Of a stretch of DNA of 64,000 nt, positions 42,291 to 55,211 are shown piece by piece; position 1 is the first letter of the stretch, and every line of letters starts with the position of its first letter. The notes beneath the pieces were generated by a model. That model did no database searches. It was given only the letters and a program-made list of their open reading frames with translations, and had not been told where the DNA came from. Both the position numbers and the translations under genes were made by a program. Source of the DNA: Acanthochlamys bracteata (lineage: Eukaryota > Streptophyta > Magnoliopsida > Pandanales > Velloziaceae); NCBI GenBank assembly GCA_019914995.1, contig CM034135.1, positions 312,501-376,500 of the forward strand, read 5' to 3'.

Positions 42291-45200
42291 GATATAACAT
42301 ACAGCAAATTCCTGACTTATCTGATTTTGAAGACAACGAATCTTAACGGCAATATGATTAACCCAAGTTCAGCGATACATACTTGTTTACGACATTAACT
42401 GATTTGCATTAGTTATAACTATGAACAACTATCCAAATAACTAAGCATTAGATAAAGTTAGCATCTTTAATAGTCTTTCATTATGCAAACTGTCACAAAG
42501 GCATTGTTTCAGATCACGGACTAACATATTTGAAGACATAAACAGAAAAGTTGAATCATTATGTCCTTCTAACTCTAGCAGTTCCATGAATTTTCAATAA
42601 TTCAATCAAGAAAATTTCGATCTTCCATTGGAGGAGAAACAATGGGTGGACACACTGCAGCAGGCAGAATGAAAGCTTCAATCTTTAATTCAAACAAGGG
42701 GTTATGGATAGCTATACAACTACAGTGTTCATAGTCATAGCTTGCTCTCCACTGAAAAAAAAAATTCAAATCTTGAAACAAATGGGAGAACCGTTTCTGC
42801 GATAATAAATACCGTGGGTTTACTAGAGAAAGTAGTGGTTTTGGCCGGAGAGCAGCGGCGCAAGTGCGGGTTGGCTGTGAAGAAGAAGAAGAACGAAACC
42901 ACATGAGGCGAGCGCGTTGACGACGGCGCCGGCAGAGCAAGCCATGATTGGAGTCCACTCCAACCCCACCACCACTTCAACTGTTCGTTACATTAACAAC
43001 AACAGAGATAGAGATTGAACTTAGAAGAATAAGATAGATTGGTTCGATTCGATTACATTCTCAATGATTGATTGATTTGATTTCGATTTTGATCAAGAAC
43101 AAACTACAGTTTCCGGATTGGATTGAACTCAGCCGACTCTGAGACATCTTCACAAACAACGTGTAGGCAATCTTGAACCTTGACTCAACACCATCACAAG
43201 TCGTCCCACAGAAATTTCTCAGAGTTGTAACTTGTAAGTGGCTAAGTGCGCCTTCTTTTTTTACGGCAGTAATTGTTCATCTACACAGTTTTCAATTGTT
43301 TACAATTTGAAAAAAAAAAAACTGCTTCTTTTTTAATCTACCTAGTTTCTGAAGATTGGAATTCACTTTGTATACACATATAGAAGAAAATTTGACGAAA
43401 AATCGTGCCTCTCAAGAAAATGTTCTCAAAAAAGCTGAAGAAAAATTGAAAAAGATCATGCCTTCTAAGAAAATTATGTGTTCAAATCTGAATTAAAATC
43501 TGTTAAAATTGGATAGAATTGCGATTTGCTTTCAACGCAAATTCCTGACTCGAGTCTTTATTACATGTCTGTAAATTCAACATACCATGTGGAAGATTAG
43601 ATCGATAAACACATTTTAATATATCTGTCAACTACGTACAACTTGAACAAATCGTTCTCTTCATGTCAAATTTCTGTATAAATTCCACTAACAAGTAGAG
43701 TTAAGCAAGTCCGTATTTCCTTGCCTTAGGCATTGAAACTGATGAAGTTAAATTTGACTACATACATTAAAGAACAGAAAGAAATTTTTTCGCAGACAAT
43801 GGTAGGTATTAAATCACAGAAATAATCTACTATTTGGTAAACGGTTTTGTTGCTTATTAGATTATGGAAAAGAAACCTATGCCTATTGTGATTTACTTAG
43901 TAGGAATGTGGGTATTTCTAAAATGTAGAACTAATTTTCTTCGAGGACTTCTTTTTGAATTCAAGTCTTCTACTCTCAGTAGCTTTTAGCTTCCACTATG
44001 GCTTACAATCATCATTGCTGTCGTCATCTTCATCTTCATCCTAATCATTTGTTTACTTCGTTCACACAAGATTTCAAGATTTTTTTCTGAATACATCTTA
44101 TGCCATCTTATATTATACCATATTATTTTTTATATATAGGATGAATTCATACAATATTTGCCATATGCTATCGATTGAATTAAATTATTACCTTCAACTA
44201 TATATGTCATTGGTTATTGCAGCCAGAGGTCTATCTTAGCAAAGAAAAAAACTATTCTGCTCGTTCAATGAGCTCAACTTCTCAGAATCTGATTAATTGT
44301 TTTCTTCAAAGACAACATTCCTAATAATTAATATTGACTTCTAATCCTTATTTTTTCATCAATTATTGACTTTACAGTTCGATTTAGTTCGTGATAAGAT
44401 GTTTAACTACCTTTCAATCAACTTAATATTTCTTACATCATGGAACTCGTGGGCATAAATCTATCACCATGAATAATATGCATGCTTTCGACATTCTAGA
44501 GCGGTCAAAGAAATGCAGAATGTTCTTCGAAGAAAAACCAAATATTAATGAAAATAAAATGCAAAAATACATGGGATCGATGTTCAGGTCAAAGACTCAA
44601 AGGTATATAATCATAAAATTATTTATTCGCTCGACAAGTAAGCTACGCTTCTTCATCTTGATTGAGTTCATGTTTACATGTTAGGCTGATATCCATTATT
44701 GAACTATACAAGATGCATGCTTAGTTCTATTTAATTAATCACCCTTGTCATTAGCTGACTCTTAATGTCAGACAGTTACGTGCTCTACATTACTTACTAT
44801 ACCTAATGACTCTTAGAATAGATACCAGTTTATATATTCATATGTTGTCTAATAGCTTTTTGACTTCAGCTTTGCCAGAAGGTTAGATTTAAGGTTATTG
44901 CAAAATAAAAGAAAAAGATCAAATTTTTAAAGAGTTAATGACCCCAAGTAATTAACAAATTTTGAGTCTATGAAGAATTATTAAATCCTCTAGCCTTAGT
45001 TGACTAATCGTAGAGGATTAAGGATATGTTTATTACTGCATTTCGTTTTTAGTCTGACAGACTTCAAATTAAGTTTGCTGAAGATAATGTTATGAATATA
45101 TGTGAAACACTATTTTAATCAGCAAGCCAATTGGTTCATATCTTGACTCTTATAGTGTTTTGTAATTAGTGCTTGATTTTGTTCTGTTCTTCGCAACTTC

Positions 45201-45531
45201 AAAGAAGCTGTTGAGCTCTGACACAATTAGAAACAAGTTTCTCTGATCTGGATGCCTTGACATTTGTATGTGAGCTAGTTGTATTAGTTTAGTTTCGCGG
45301 TGGTTACTAGTCGGTTGACTATTTTTACAGCTTGCTTAAATTTGTTAAATACCTAGTTTTGCTCTAGATCTTGAAACTTCGAAGAGCTCATCACCGACAC
45401 TGGCTGCCATGAGCTTCTGCTTCCTCGTCTGTATTCATTGACATTTAAAGGACTTAATGCCTCCTAGCTTAGCGAATCGATCAGGAACGTTTGACGGTGA
45501 TTATGATAAAAAAAAATTTTAAATAAAATTT
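42291..45531. other. Gene desert, left part
   Basis: A minus-strand stretch at about 42600-42980 has several overlapping Ser/Arg-rich frames that could be the old transit-peptide exon of the PsbP pseudogene, but I cannot connect it. From 43000 to 45531 I see no gene, RNA or clear repeat. The sequence is AT-rich. Confidence 0.5.
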
Positions 45532-46050
45532 TATTAAAGAATAGTTTAGTTCCATATTGCTTATCAATAATCCTGAAATAATATTAATAAAAATTCGAAC
45601 TCACTCTTTTCATTGCTAATTAATTTTGAAAAAAATTCTAAATTCGTCATATGGTATCAAAGAGAGTTAGACAGGATTGGCCTAAAATGTGGGCTAAGTC
45701 TAATTTATTATTCATATTTATTCAGAACGTTCACTGTTCGATTTATTTTAGGGCAAAAATAATCCGCTTTTATTTCAGAATATGTAATCCGTTTCATTCA
45801 AAGTACATTTTAGAGCAAGTAGTCTATTTTCGTTTCCAGACAGATTGCTCGCTTTATCTAATTTATTACAGAACACGTAGCCCATATCAATTCAATTTTT
45901 AAAAAAAAAGTAACGCTCTGCTGAAAAGTATGTGTTAAAAAATAATTTAGCCTCACATTGCTTATTAATAATCCTGAGATGATATTCATAAATATTTAGG
46001 TCCATTTTTTTCATTGCCAATTAATTTTGAAAAGAATCATAAATTTCTCA
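45532..46050 (+). mobile_element. TRIM (miniature LTR) element
   Basis: Two direct repeats of 118 bp, 45532-45649 and 45933-46050, both ending in CA. They share TTGCTTAT(C/T)AATAATCCTGA and GC(T/C)AATTAATTTTGAAAA. Two bases after the left repeat is TGGTATCAAAGAG (45652-45664), close to the initiator-Met tRNA primer site. A purine run AAAAAAAAAG at 45901-45910 lies before the right repeat. The 283-bp interior has no coding capacity. This is the layout of a terminal-repeat retrotransposon in miniature. Confidence 0.75.
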
Positions 46051-46904
46051 CAAACTTATTTTAAAACTTTTCAAAAAATAAAATTATTTAATTAAAATAT
46101 TAAAAAATATTTTAGAAAATTTAAAATAAAAAATAGTCTGAAAATTCCAATGAACTTGTCAAACTTCTATAAAATAGTTGCAACTCATGGTTTTATTTTC
46201 GGTCTTTTATTACGTATATATAGTTGCGGTGGAAGTACTAGGATTTTAAACATGTGCTTGAGCTATTTATTTGACTAGCTCACCTCAGATTTCAACTATT
46301 GTAAGTTTAGTATACACCTCGACAGTGAGTGCTTTGGATTATTAATCGACAACCTTATTTTATAGAAATAATAGACATTTTGGAATTGCACGATAGGTAT
46401 ATTTGGTTAAATTCATCTAAAGCATTACATTTGTTTACATCTACCAACTTATATAAAGCTCATTTAGTTACAGTAAAATAAAAATTTATATTAATTTTAT
46501 TTAAAATGAATATAAAAGTAAACTTTTACATTTGATTATGTTTAAAAATAATTAAAAAAATGAGTTCGAGGAGGATTGATATGCTCCCGATCTTATCCAT
46601 CTTTTATAAAAGACTAAAAGGAAGTTGATTTCAAACTCTGTTATTAGCTTGTAATTGAGGAACTTCGTAATAATAGATGCAAAAATGTTAAGTAAATAAT
46701 TTCTGCAGTAGTACTGAATGAAAGTAGACAACAAAAATAAATAAATCAAGTAAAAGTCAAAGACTAAGAAGAAAAGTCAAATGAAGAGAATGGAGATAAG
46801 AAGTCAAACTCTTCAAACCTCTTGTACTCGTTTTCTTTTTACCCTTTACAGATTAACAATTCAAATAATTCTTTTACTCCAATGTTGTTTCTCCAATTCA
46901 TCCC
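46051..46904. other. Upstream region of the MYB gene
   Basis: An AT-rich run at 46060-46135 looks like another MITE fragment but is too degraded to call. The rest is the distal and proximal MYB promoter. No coding frame is supported. Confidence 0.4.
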
Positions 46905-46911
46905 TATAAAA
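46905..46911 (+). promoter_or_regulatory. TATA box of MYB gene
   Basis: TATAAAA lies 105-111 bp before the main ATG at 47016, followed by a C/A-rich leader (CCAACTCATCC, CAACACAACACC). It is a strong, well-placed TATA element. Confidence 0.55.
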
Positions 46912-47011
46912 TCCACAAGCCTTCCATAACATTCCAACTCATCCGAAAACAACACAACACCTTCAAGAAGAAGAAAACAAGGAGAAAAAAAAGCTAGAAA
47001 TCAGTCGGTGT

Positions 47012-47065
47012 ATGTATGGAGATTCAAGGGAGAGGTTTCAGTTCTTTAGTAACACCGGCAAGTGA
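47012..47065 (+). promoter_or_regulatory. Upstream ORF overlapping the MYB start
   Basis: An ATG at 47012 opens a 17-codon frame ([17 protein letters not shown]) that ends at 47065, overlapping the main start at 47016 in a different frame. If used it would lower MYB translation; effect inferred. Confidence 0.5.
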
Positions 47066-48654
47066 AGAGGAGATGGAGCTCAGAAGGGGTCCATGGACAG
47101 TTGAAGAGGACCTTCTGCTCATAAACTACATTGCAGTACACGGCGAAGGCCGATGGAACGCTCTTGCCCGCAGCTCAGGTATTTCTTAGCAATTTTTTTC
47201 TGGTGTTTTACGAATAAATATTTTTGTTTATCTCTGAATTTGATAGCTAGATAGTTGGATTATATTCAACAATTAATGCTGAAGTTCAGGGTGCACGTAT
47301 TAATTTAACAGGATTGACGAGGACTGGAAAGAGCTGCAGGCTCCGGTGGCTAAACTATCTCAGGCCTGATATCCGGCGAGGCAACATCACCCCTGAAGAA
47401 CAGCTCTTAATCCTGGAGCTACACTCCAGATGGGGAAACCGGTATGTATTCCTTCTACATACTGAAATTCATTACGTTACATGTAAGCAAGTTTCACTCG
47501 GTATGACTGTATGATTTTTAATATGTTAGTAAAGTATTTTACGTATATATGTACGTATACTCAGAGTACGAATGTGATTAAACAATGAACACGTTTCTTT
47601 TGCATAAGATCATTGTCAGAGAGTACTGAAGCTGAAGTTGAATTAGTTGTAGTTGCCAACACGCTAGCTACTCGAAAGAGATAGATATCAAACAGGTGGA
47701 AAAAGATACATAAAGATAAAAACCTGAACCATGAATGAGACAAGTGAGAAAGAAACACTGATATAGAGATAACAACCAAAACTATTCATTAAACAAAAAA
47801 AAAAAAAAAAAATCGATCGGGTCATATTCTTCTTCTTGTTTTCCAGTTATCTTCTCCAATTATTGTACTTTTAGACCAATTTGCTAGCTAGCTGTATAGA
47901 ATCTACACCGCGTGCATTTATTCTTGCTACTTTCCCGTTTCTTTCACCAAAAAAACAAGAAAAGAATGAGGAAGAAAAACAAAGAAAGAAAAGAAGTACA
48001 GAATCTACACCGCGTGCATTTGCAGTAGTTACTTTTAACTGCTCAACGATATACATAACTATTCTGAATAAAGTGCATCTTATCTCGGAGTGCAGTTGGT
48101 CTAAGATTGCGGCGCATCTGCCCGGGAGGACAGACAATGAGATCAAGAACTACTGGAGAACAAGGGTCCAGAAGCAAGCTCGCCAGCTCAACTGTGACGT
48201 CAACAGCAAAAAGTTCAGAGATGCGATGCATCATCTCTGGATGCCCCGCCTACGTGAGCGCATCAGTGCTGCTGCAGCCGCAGCCTCGAAAGCTGCTGGA
48301 GATTCAACTACCGATCAACATATGGAACTGAGCCAAGAAGAGCTCCTATGGCCTCCATCTGTTGCTCCAGAGAGTTCAGTAATTACAAGTGTGGCTGCAG
48401 AATCAACATCTCCAGAGCTTCATACTACCCAGCTTTCATCGAATTCTGAATGTTCAAGTGGTCAAGTGATTCAAGAAGTGTGTCTATCAGGCAGTGATGG
48501 AATAGAACAAGCTGCACACTACAACAATTACTGGAGCGATGACTTCATGTCTAACCAAGAGCAGGTTTCACTTCCCGGCTTTGAGCAATGCGGAACTTTA
48601 GACGATTTCTGGAGTCTTGATGATGCTTGGTTCACGCAGCTGATGCAACAGTGA
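47016..48654 (+). CDS. R2R3-MYB transcription factor, subgroup 20
   Basis: Three exons, 47016-47178, 47312-47441 and 48096-48654, join to 283 residues. The intron positions (after SSG and inside the Arg of WGNR) are the standard R2R3 ones. R2 spans about residues 24-74 ([13 protein letters not shown] and [14 protein letters not shown]) and R3 about 76-127 ([13 protein letters not shown] and [16 protein letters not shown]). [15 protein letters not shown] and the WMPRL motif (146-150) are typical of subgroup 20 (Arabidopsis MYB2, 62, 78, 108, 112, 116). Members act in the nucleus in stress, senescence and hormone responses. The C-terminus is acidic and aromatic ([12 protein letters not shown]), a likely activation region. 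The start at 47016 gives the full R2 repeat. I cannot assign one orthologue. Confidence 0.93.
47897..48021. repeat. Direct repeat in MYB intron 2
   Basis: The word AGAATCTACACCGCGTGCAT plus TT occurs at 47898-47919 and 48000-48021, exactly 102 bp apart, shortly before the exon 3 acceptor. The spacer is A-rich (from about 47945). The repeat is perfect over 22 bp. Confidence 0.75.
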
Positions 48655-51032
48655 ATATCTCTATACTAAAACAGGAATTCTGCTGCTAGCTAGCTAGCTA
48701 GCTCCATGTTAGATCTGTAGGGGTGAGATTTTTAGATAATTTATCAAAAAACTGTAAAATATGATTCTTTTGAGAGTAACGTTCAGTTATTTTTGCGTTC
48801 AACTGATTATATATGTAAAGCTTCTCATAATTTCTAATCGATTTTGTTCTGATGACTTTCTGTCCTGCATGAACTAGAGCTGGTTTCAGACGATATTTGA
48901 ATTAATGACCTGCACTTAGAGTAAATCTCTGTGAAAGAACTATTTCATTCCGAAAGAAAATAGTTCAAGAAATTAACATCATTTTTTTCTGCTTTTGAGA
49001 ACAGCAGATTTTTTTGCAATGGGCTGCTGCTGTTGCTAACAATTCAAGCATATTCACATGATGGTTGATATTTTGAATGAATGATTGGACAAGACATTTC
49101 ATCTGAGTTGAGTAGGAAATCATTGGGTTAGATAAGTTTCGATAGAGACCCTGAACTCATATTCATCATCATCTTCTTCCTTTTCTTCTTCTTTTGAAAT
49201 CTAAACTTTATATAAACTTTCCAGTCAGCATTTGATTTCGAGCCCGTTTGGCACAGCTCATGATAAACTGTTTATCAATTTTTTCCATTTTATATTTTTT
49301 AATATATATTTTATAAATATATAAAAATTTTATTTAAAAATTTAAAAATAGTAAAAAAATTCTACTGTAAAATTTTTTTATTACATATTTTATTATTTTT
49401 TTAAAAATAAAAAATAAAACTTATTTTTTAAAAAAATAAAAATACTTTTTATTTTAAAAAAATTTTATTTTATAAGCACGTCTCCTTTTTTTCCTTTAGT
49501 TTGGTAAACTAAGTTGGCCAAAAACCAGTAATCATATGGTTATAAGGTGTGTCCTACTCAGCGTCGAACAGAAAGCAGTACACATTCACTAATTTGGGCC
49601 CTCTGGGCCTTCCATTTTGGCCCAATTACATTCACTATTTGTCCAACTAGATGACATTGTGATGATGCCATTACTGCTCATCTATTCATGGCCCAACAAG
49701 CCTAAGTCTTTATGGGTATGATTCCACCTCATGCCTTTTAGCAAGCTGAGGCCAACTGTCGAGTGTATTTATAAAAACGAAACTTCGAAATTTTTAGATG
49801 CTTATTGGCAAAGATATCTAGCTTACATCAAAATCGAAGCTATTTTCAGCGATGTTTTTCTTGATCCAAAAAGAAAAAGAGACGCAGGGATCACGAATTA
49901 GAAGAAACCGCACAATTTTCATGCCAAGCTTGTTATCCATATCTAAATTTGTCCATTTCTTTCCATAGCTAAATCAATCACCTATCAAAAGCCAGAAGAA
50001 AATAATAACAATAAATAGAATTGTGGGGTAATATAATTCTTTCTTATATTGGAAAAAAAGGTAATCAACAAACGTGTTAAGATTCCGTTGGTAGAACGCA
50101 AGCTTCAAACAGTCCACAAAGAATAAATTTGGTTTTCTTCTTTTTATTGGTTCTTGTGGTTGTAACGAACCGAAATTGTGGGGCCCTTACAACGGAAAAG
50201 CTCGCCACGTAGGAGGACGTTATCCACCACTTCTTTTAAGGAGATATTATTATTAGCATCCCGTTTCCGTACGTTATGTTTTTTCAGAATAAGGTCTCTG
50301 ACATTGATGTACCACAGAAGGACCAAAAGAAAAGTCTAATGGACAAAGTTAATAAATTATTTCATTTTCTATTCAGATTAAGCTATTCTTATTGGGTGTG
50401 TTGAATATTTAATTCTAAAGTTTTCAGTGAAGGACTTAATATTAATAATACAAATATTAGTTGAGCTATCACGTTAATAATTGTCTTAGGAATTGATAAT
50501 GAAATATTAAGGAAAGTTTTGGTTTCTGATTGACTGTTGTTTAAAAATCAGACGGCTAGCAATAAACACGAAATTGCTTACATCAGCATTAAGGGAACAT
50601 ATTCCTTTTGGTCGGTCGGTCGTGCCTTCTCTTTTCACGTTGTTCGACCTTGTCTTTTCCTACTAAATTTATAACTGGACAATTGTACCCCTATTCTCTT
50701 TAACGCGACAATCAAGTTGTCGAAAATGAAGAACTTGGTCTCTTTTTTTGAAAAGCTTTTTACTAAAAAATTTATAAAAAGATGGACAATTGTTTTTTAC
50801 CCTATTCTCTTTAACGCGACAACCAAAATCCATTAGCAATCTTTCCATAAAGCGTTGTGTCTAAAACGGTCAATGGATGCTTGCTTCAAGCCTTAAACCG
50901 TAATGCCAACAACCCTCCATGACCATTTCCTTCTGAACAAAATTCAAATGGTCTTTTCATACTTTCTTAAAATAATTTTCTATCTAAACCCATACGCCAG
51001 CACTTTCTTCGTTCTTTCTTCGATTCCATTAT
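48655..51032. other. Gene-free stretch between MYB and invertase
   Basis: This holds the MYB 3' UTR with a TAGC microsatellite (48685-48705), a MITE copy (about 49243-49480) and the invertase promoter. The 60-codon minus-strand frame at 50144-50326 has no family resemblance. No gene or RNA is supported. Confidence 0.55.
49243..49480 (-). mobile_element. MITE copy (reverse orientation)
   Basis: Starts GCCCGTTTGGCACAGC and ends TAAGCACGTCTCC. The interior ATATTTTTTAATATATATTT, AAAAATTTAAAAAT and ATTACATATTTTATTATTTT match the copies at 30240 and 32727. Confidence 0.6.
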
Positions 51033-51040
51033 TATAAATA
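51033..51040 (+). promoter_or_regulatory. TATA box of invertase gene
   Basis: TATAAATA about 200 bp before the ATG at 51242, followed by a pyrimidine-rich leader (CCCCTCCTTCGATTTC). Confidence 0.5.
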
Positions 51041-51241
51041 AATCCATTGATTCCAGTTCCCCTCCTTCGATTTCTTCGTCCTTCAACTCTCGTTCAATTT
51101 TTTTGATTCTTATAAAATACTCTCAAAGGTTTTTGTCAGCAATCTTTTGTTGTCTGATCGATCTTTGGATTGGATTCGATCAATAGAATCAATCATCAAA
51201 GAATTGGAGTGCTATCTTTTTCTTGTTGCTAGTTGGTTTCT

Positions 51242-54200
51242 ATGAATGCGACGAACACCATGGGAAACTCTGCCATGGCAAGGCCTTGCTGCAGAATTCT
51301 AACACTCTGCACAAAAAATTCTCACTTATTCCCAAAATGCCCCTATCATAGCCGTGGATTCTCGTCCTCTGGAAGCTACTCCTCCGCTGCCTCTCTTTTC
51401 CACAGGCAAGCTGTCTCATCGCGCGCTGTTGAGCCGCCACGTGGCATGAGAATAGCTGCGTCTGCTGTTTCTGATGTCCGCCGTATGTCTACGCCACCGG
51501 AGGCGCCGCTGGTTGGTGGTGGAGGAGGAGATAAAGCTTTTGAAAGGATCTACGTTCAGGGGCATTTTGGGAAACCGCTCGTTATTGAACCAGCGGAGGA
51601 GATATCTCCAGCGGCGCCGCCTCCGACAGCAGAAAGCTTGACGGTCAGAATGTTTACTTCTTTTCGCATAATCGGGCCATTCTAAATTGGTTTGCAGATT
51701 GAGTCTGACGAAAACGTTGTTTTGCAGAAAGACGAGACAGAGGAGTGGTCGGATGTGGAGAAAAAAGCTTGGAGATTGTTGAATGACGCGGTAGTGAAGT
51801 ACTGTGAAAGCCCGGTGGGAACTATGGCGGCGAATGATCCGGGAGCGCCAGCGCTTAATTATGATCAGGTGTTCATTCGGGATTTCGTACCGTCAGCCCT
51901 AGCTTTTTTACTCAAGGGCGAAGCGGAGATCGTCCGGAACTTTCTCCTTAACACTCTGCAGCTTCAGGTGAAGTAAATCCCTGTTTGACTTGTTTTTATT
52001 CCATTTTTTATCCATTTGAAGTCTGTTTGTGATATCTTAATTTAGTATGCTCATAAGGTAGATAAGGTTTTTATTCTTCCTACTGTTGCGGGTTCATATG
52101 GATAAATTGTCATCATTTATATCAAATTAATATGAAGGAATTTTTTTTATTATCTTCATGTGAGGTCCATGGACTTTATTAATGCTCTTGGTTACCTTCT
52201 GAATTCAAATGAAGTTACTAGTTAGGAGCATGGTATTAGAATTAAATGTACCATGCGAAACTAGGATAAACCTTTGTTAGCTTTTATTATCATATTAACT
52301 ATTTGGAACTTGGTTTGTGTCTTCCCAATGCTAATGGCTAGCATAATGCACCATGGAGTTTAGAATGTTATAGTCCTCTGTGTGCAAGGATGTGGAGTAC
52401 TCAAAATGTTATGTCATTGATCAAATTTCTCGTATCTTTTCCAGTTACTTACTTGTCATACCCATTTAGCTATCGATGGCATTTTCCTACTCTGTCATGA
52501 TACATCGGTTTGTTTCATGAATGGCTTCAATTACTGGAAATGGTATCTGCTCTGGCATAAATCCAGAAGCCTGGTTCCATTCCTTATGCCTTTCTTGATC
52601 CACTATAATTGCTGAACATGCATATCGATTGTGAATTGAACTTCTGAAATAGACATAGAATATGAAATAACAAACACTTAGGCTCAAGCTTGCAATAACG
52701 ATGACTAAATGGTCTCAATAATTCTGGAAACATCAGCTAGTTAAGGCTAATCATATTAAATTGAGCTTAGCTTTCTATGTTTCTACTAATTTCGTAATCA
52801 TACTAAAGCACTTGTTATTCCGAAGATTTAGTTTTCCAACTCTAATCAGTCTGCTTTTTTATATTGTGACTCCAGAGTTGGGAGAAGACCGTAGATTGCT
52901 ATAGCCCAGGACAGGGTTTGATGCCAGCTAGTTTTAAGGTTAGCTCTGTTTCTCTGGATGAAAAAAATGAAACATTTGAGGAAGTTTTGGATCCAGATTT
53001 TGGGGAGTCAGCTATTGGTCGCGTAGCTCCTGTAGATTCTGGTGAGTCTGCTTGCTTTAATGATCACTTACTTTAACCTACCATATGTCCATATCACAAA
53101 CATTTAATAAAAACATCCCCTGAAATCTGCTTCATATCTACTATTCATGACTTTGATGCATAAAACCCCATAGGTATTTGCTTTTTCCCCAGTCAAGCTT
53201 ATGTTGTAGGATAGTGTTTTATGGTAGTGATTTATAGGATAAACATTTTGTCAAAGGGTGGAATCTATGAGGAACAGGAAATAACCTTGTACCAGTGGGG
53301 TTGAATGGACCAAAAAATTATTGCTAGATGATGGAAAGCAAGAGGTGTTTGATCTTGATAATGGCAGAATTTTTCTTCAATATCTTGTTGAAGTCAAGAA
53401 CAACCTTGGGAGCTGAAGTATTTACCGAAATCATACAAGAGTTCTAATTTATTTGATTACTTTTGCAGGATTATGGTGGATTATTCTGTTGAGAGCCTAT
53501 GGAAAGGCAACAGGGGACTATTCATTGCAGGACAGAGTTGACGTGCAAACAGGCATCAAACTTATACTTAATTTGTGCCTGTCAGATGGGTTTGACATGT
53601 TCCCCTCTTTGCTTGTTACGGATGGTTCTTGCATGATTGATCGCCGCATGGGCATTCATGGCCACCCTCTTGAGATCCAAGTACATTCTTGTCTCTCACA
53701 ATTTTTTTCCTCCTTTGGAAACCTGACTTTTTCGGATAAGTGATTGCAAATCCTTTTTCACAGGCTCTATTCTATTCAGCGCTACGTTGTGCTCGAGAGG
53801 TGATTCCTCTGAATGAAGGGTCCAAGGGCCTTCTGCAAGCTATAACTAATAGGCTGAGTGCCTTGTCATTCCACATTAGAGAATATTATTGGGCCGACAT
53901 AAAGAAGATCAATGAAATATATCGGTACAAGACTGAAGAATACTCTCATGATGCTACTAACAAGTTTAATATCTACCCTGAACAAATTCCTCAATGGCTA
54001 GTGGATTGGATACCTGAGAAGGGAGGTTACTTTATTGGGAATCTGCAACCGGCTCACATGGATTTTCGATTCTTCTCTCTTGGCAATATGTGGTCCATAG
54101 TTTCATCGTTAGCTACACCTTTGCAAGCTGAAGCAATGCTCCATCTTATCGAGGAAAAATGGGAGGATCTTGTGGGTAATATGCCACTAAAGATATGCTA

Positions 54201-55211
54201 TCCTGCTTTAGAACAGGAAGAATGGCGTATTATAACTGGAAGTGATCCAAAGAATACGTAAGTATTTGCTAGATGTTCTAGCTTTAGTTAAGTTCAAATT
54301 TCTCCTACATACTCGATGCATGATCATCTTGTTATGTGCATGTTTCTAGGGTTACTAATGCCTTAAGTTTTGAACTTTATATTCAATACACATATACTTG
54401 TTTATCATTGATTTTCGTAGTTTTTTATTCAATATCTGAGTAACATGATATGGCATTCTGAGATAGTGGTGAATCATGTACTCTGATTTGAGTTTCTAAA
54501 CATGGTTTAAAATTTTCCCATATCTAAACATGTTTTTAAAATTCTGAGATAGTGGTGAATCATGTTCTAACTAGAGAAATTATTCAAACTCCTGGAGTCT
54601 TTACTCTCGTGCTGCCTGTCTATGGTAGTGGCAAAGGACCCACAATTTCATGGTTATCTATACTAAAATTATTTGGTTTGGCACTTTGAGCACTATGAGC
54701 CACTTAATTGAGTTGGTTTGTCTAACAAAACTTCTCTGCATTGCAGCCCTTGGTCTTATCATAACGGTGGGTCTTGGCCTACACTTCTGTGGCAGGTATG
54801 ATCCTATTGATTCTGTGAGCTAGCTTTTTGTTATTTTCCTTGTGTAATTGAGTTTTTGACTCTTTTCTCCTTCTGCAATTTTAGTTCACTTTGGCTTGCA
54901 TCAAGATGGGGAGGATTGATCTAGCTCAGAAAGCTGTTGATATAGCTGAGAAAAGGCTTTCAGATGACCAGTGGCCTGAATACTACGACACCAGAACAGG
55001 TCGGTTCATTGGGAAGCAATCAAGGCTATATCAGACTTGGACCATTGCTGGGTATCTGACATCAAAGATGTTGCTCCGTAATCCTGGTATGATTAACATG
55101 CTGACATGTGAGGAGGACCTAGAGCTCCTTGAAGGTTGTGTTTGCAGTCTGATCAAAAGTTCTCAAACAAAGTGCTCTCGTCGTGCTGCCAAGGCACAGG
55201 TTTCTGTGTAG
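51242..55211 (+). CDS. Alkaline/neutral invertase, organelle-type (GH100)
   Basis: Seven exons: 51242-51643, 51698-51967, 52876-53041, 53469-53680, 53764-54257, 54747-54795 and 54885-55211, joining to 639 residues. The enzyme hydrolyses sucrose to glucose and fructose. The first ~100 residues are Ser/Arg-rich with few acidic residues, fitting a chloroplast or mitochondrial targeting peptide. GH100 signatures follow: [103 protein letters not shown] and [16 protein letters not shown]. The tail [15 protein letters not shown] is typical of this clade. Intron 1 is only 54 bp with a weak GTCAGA donor. A glucose/fructose-supplying role in plastids or mitochondria is known for Arabidopsis InvA/C/E; which one this matches is open. 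Confidence 0.94.

Noticed and set aside
42602..42980. Overlapping minus-strand frames of 118 and 81 codons near the PsbP remnant
   Set aside because: Could be an old transit-peptide exon but no ATG-led frame joins to the PsbP pieces; not called as a gene.
44469..44684. 71-codon frame in the gene desert
   Set aside because: AT-driven composition, no family resemblance and no promoter or splice context.
45651..45902. 83-codon frame inside the TRIM element
   Set aside because: It spans the primer site and AT-rich interior; TRIM elements do not code.
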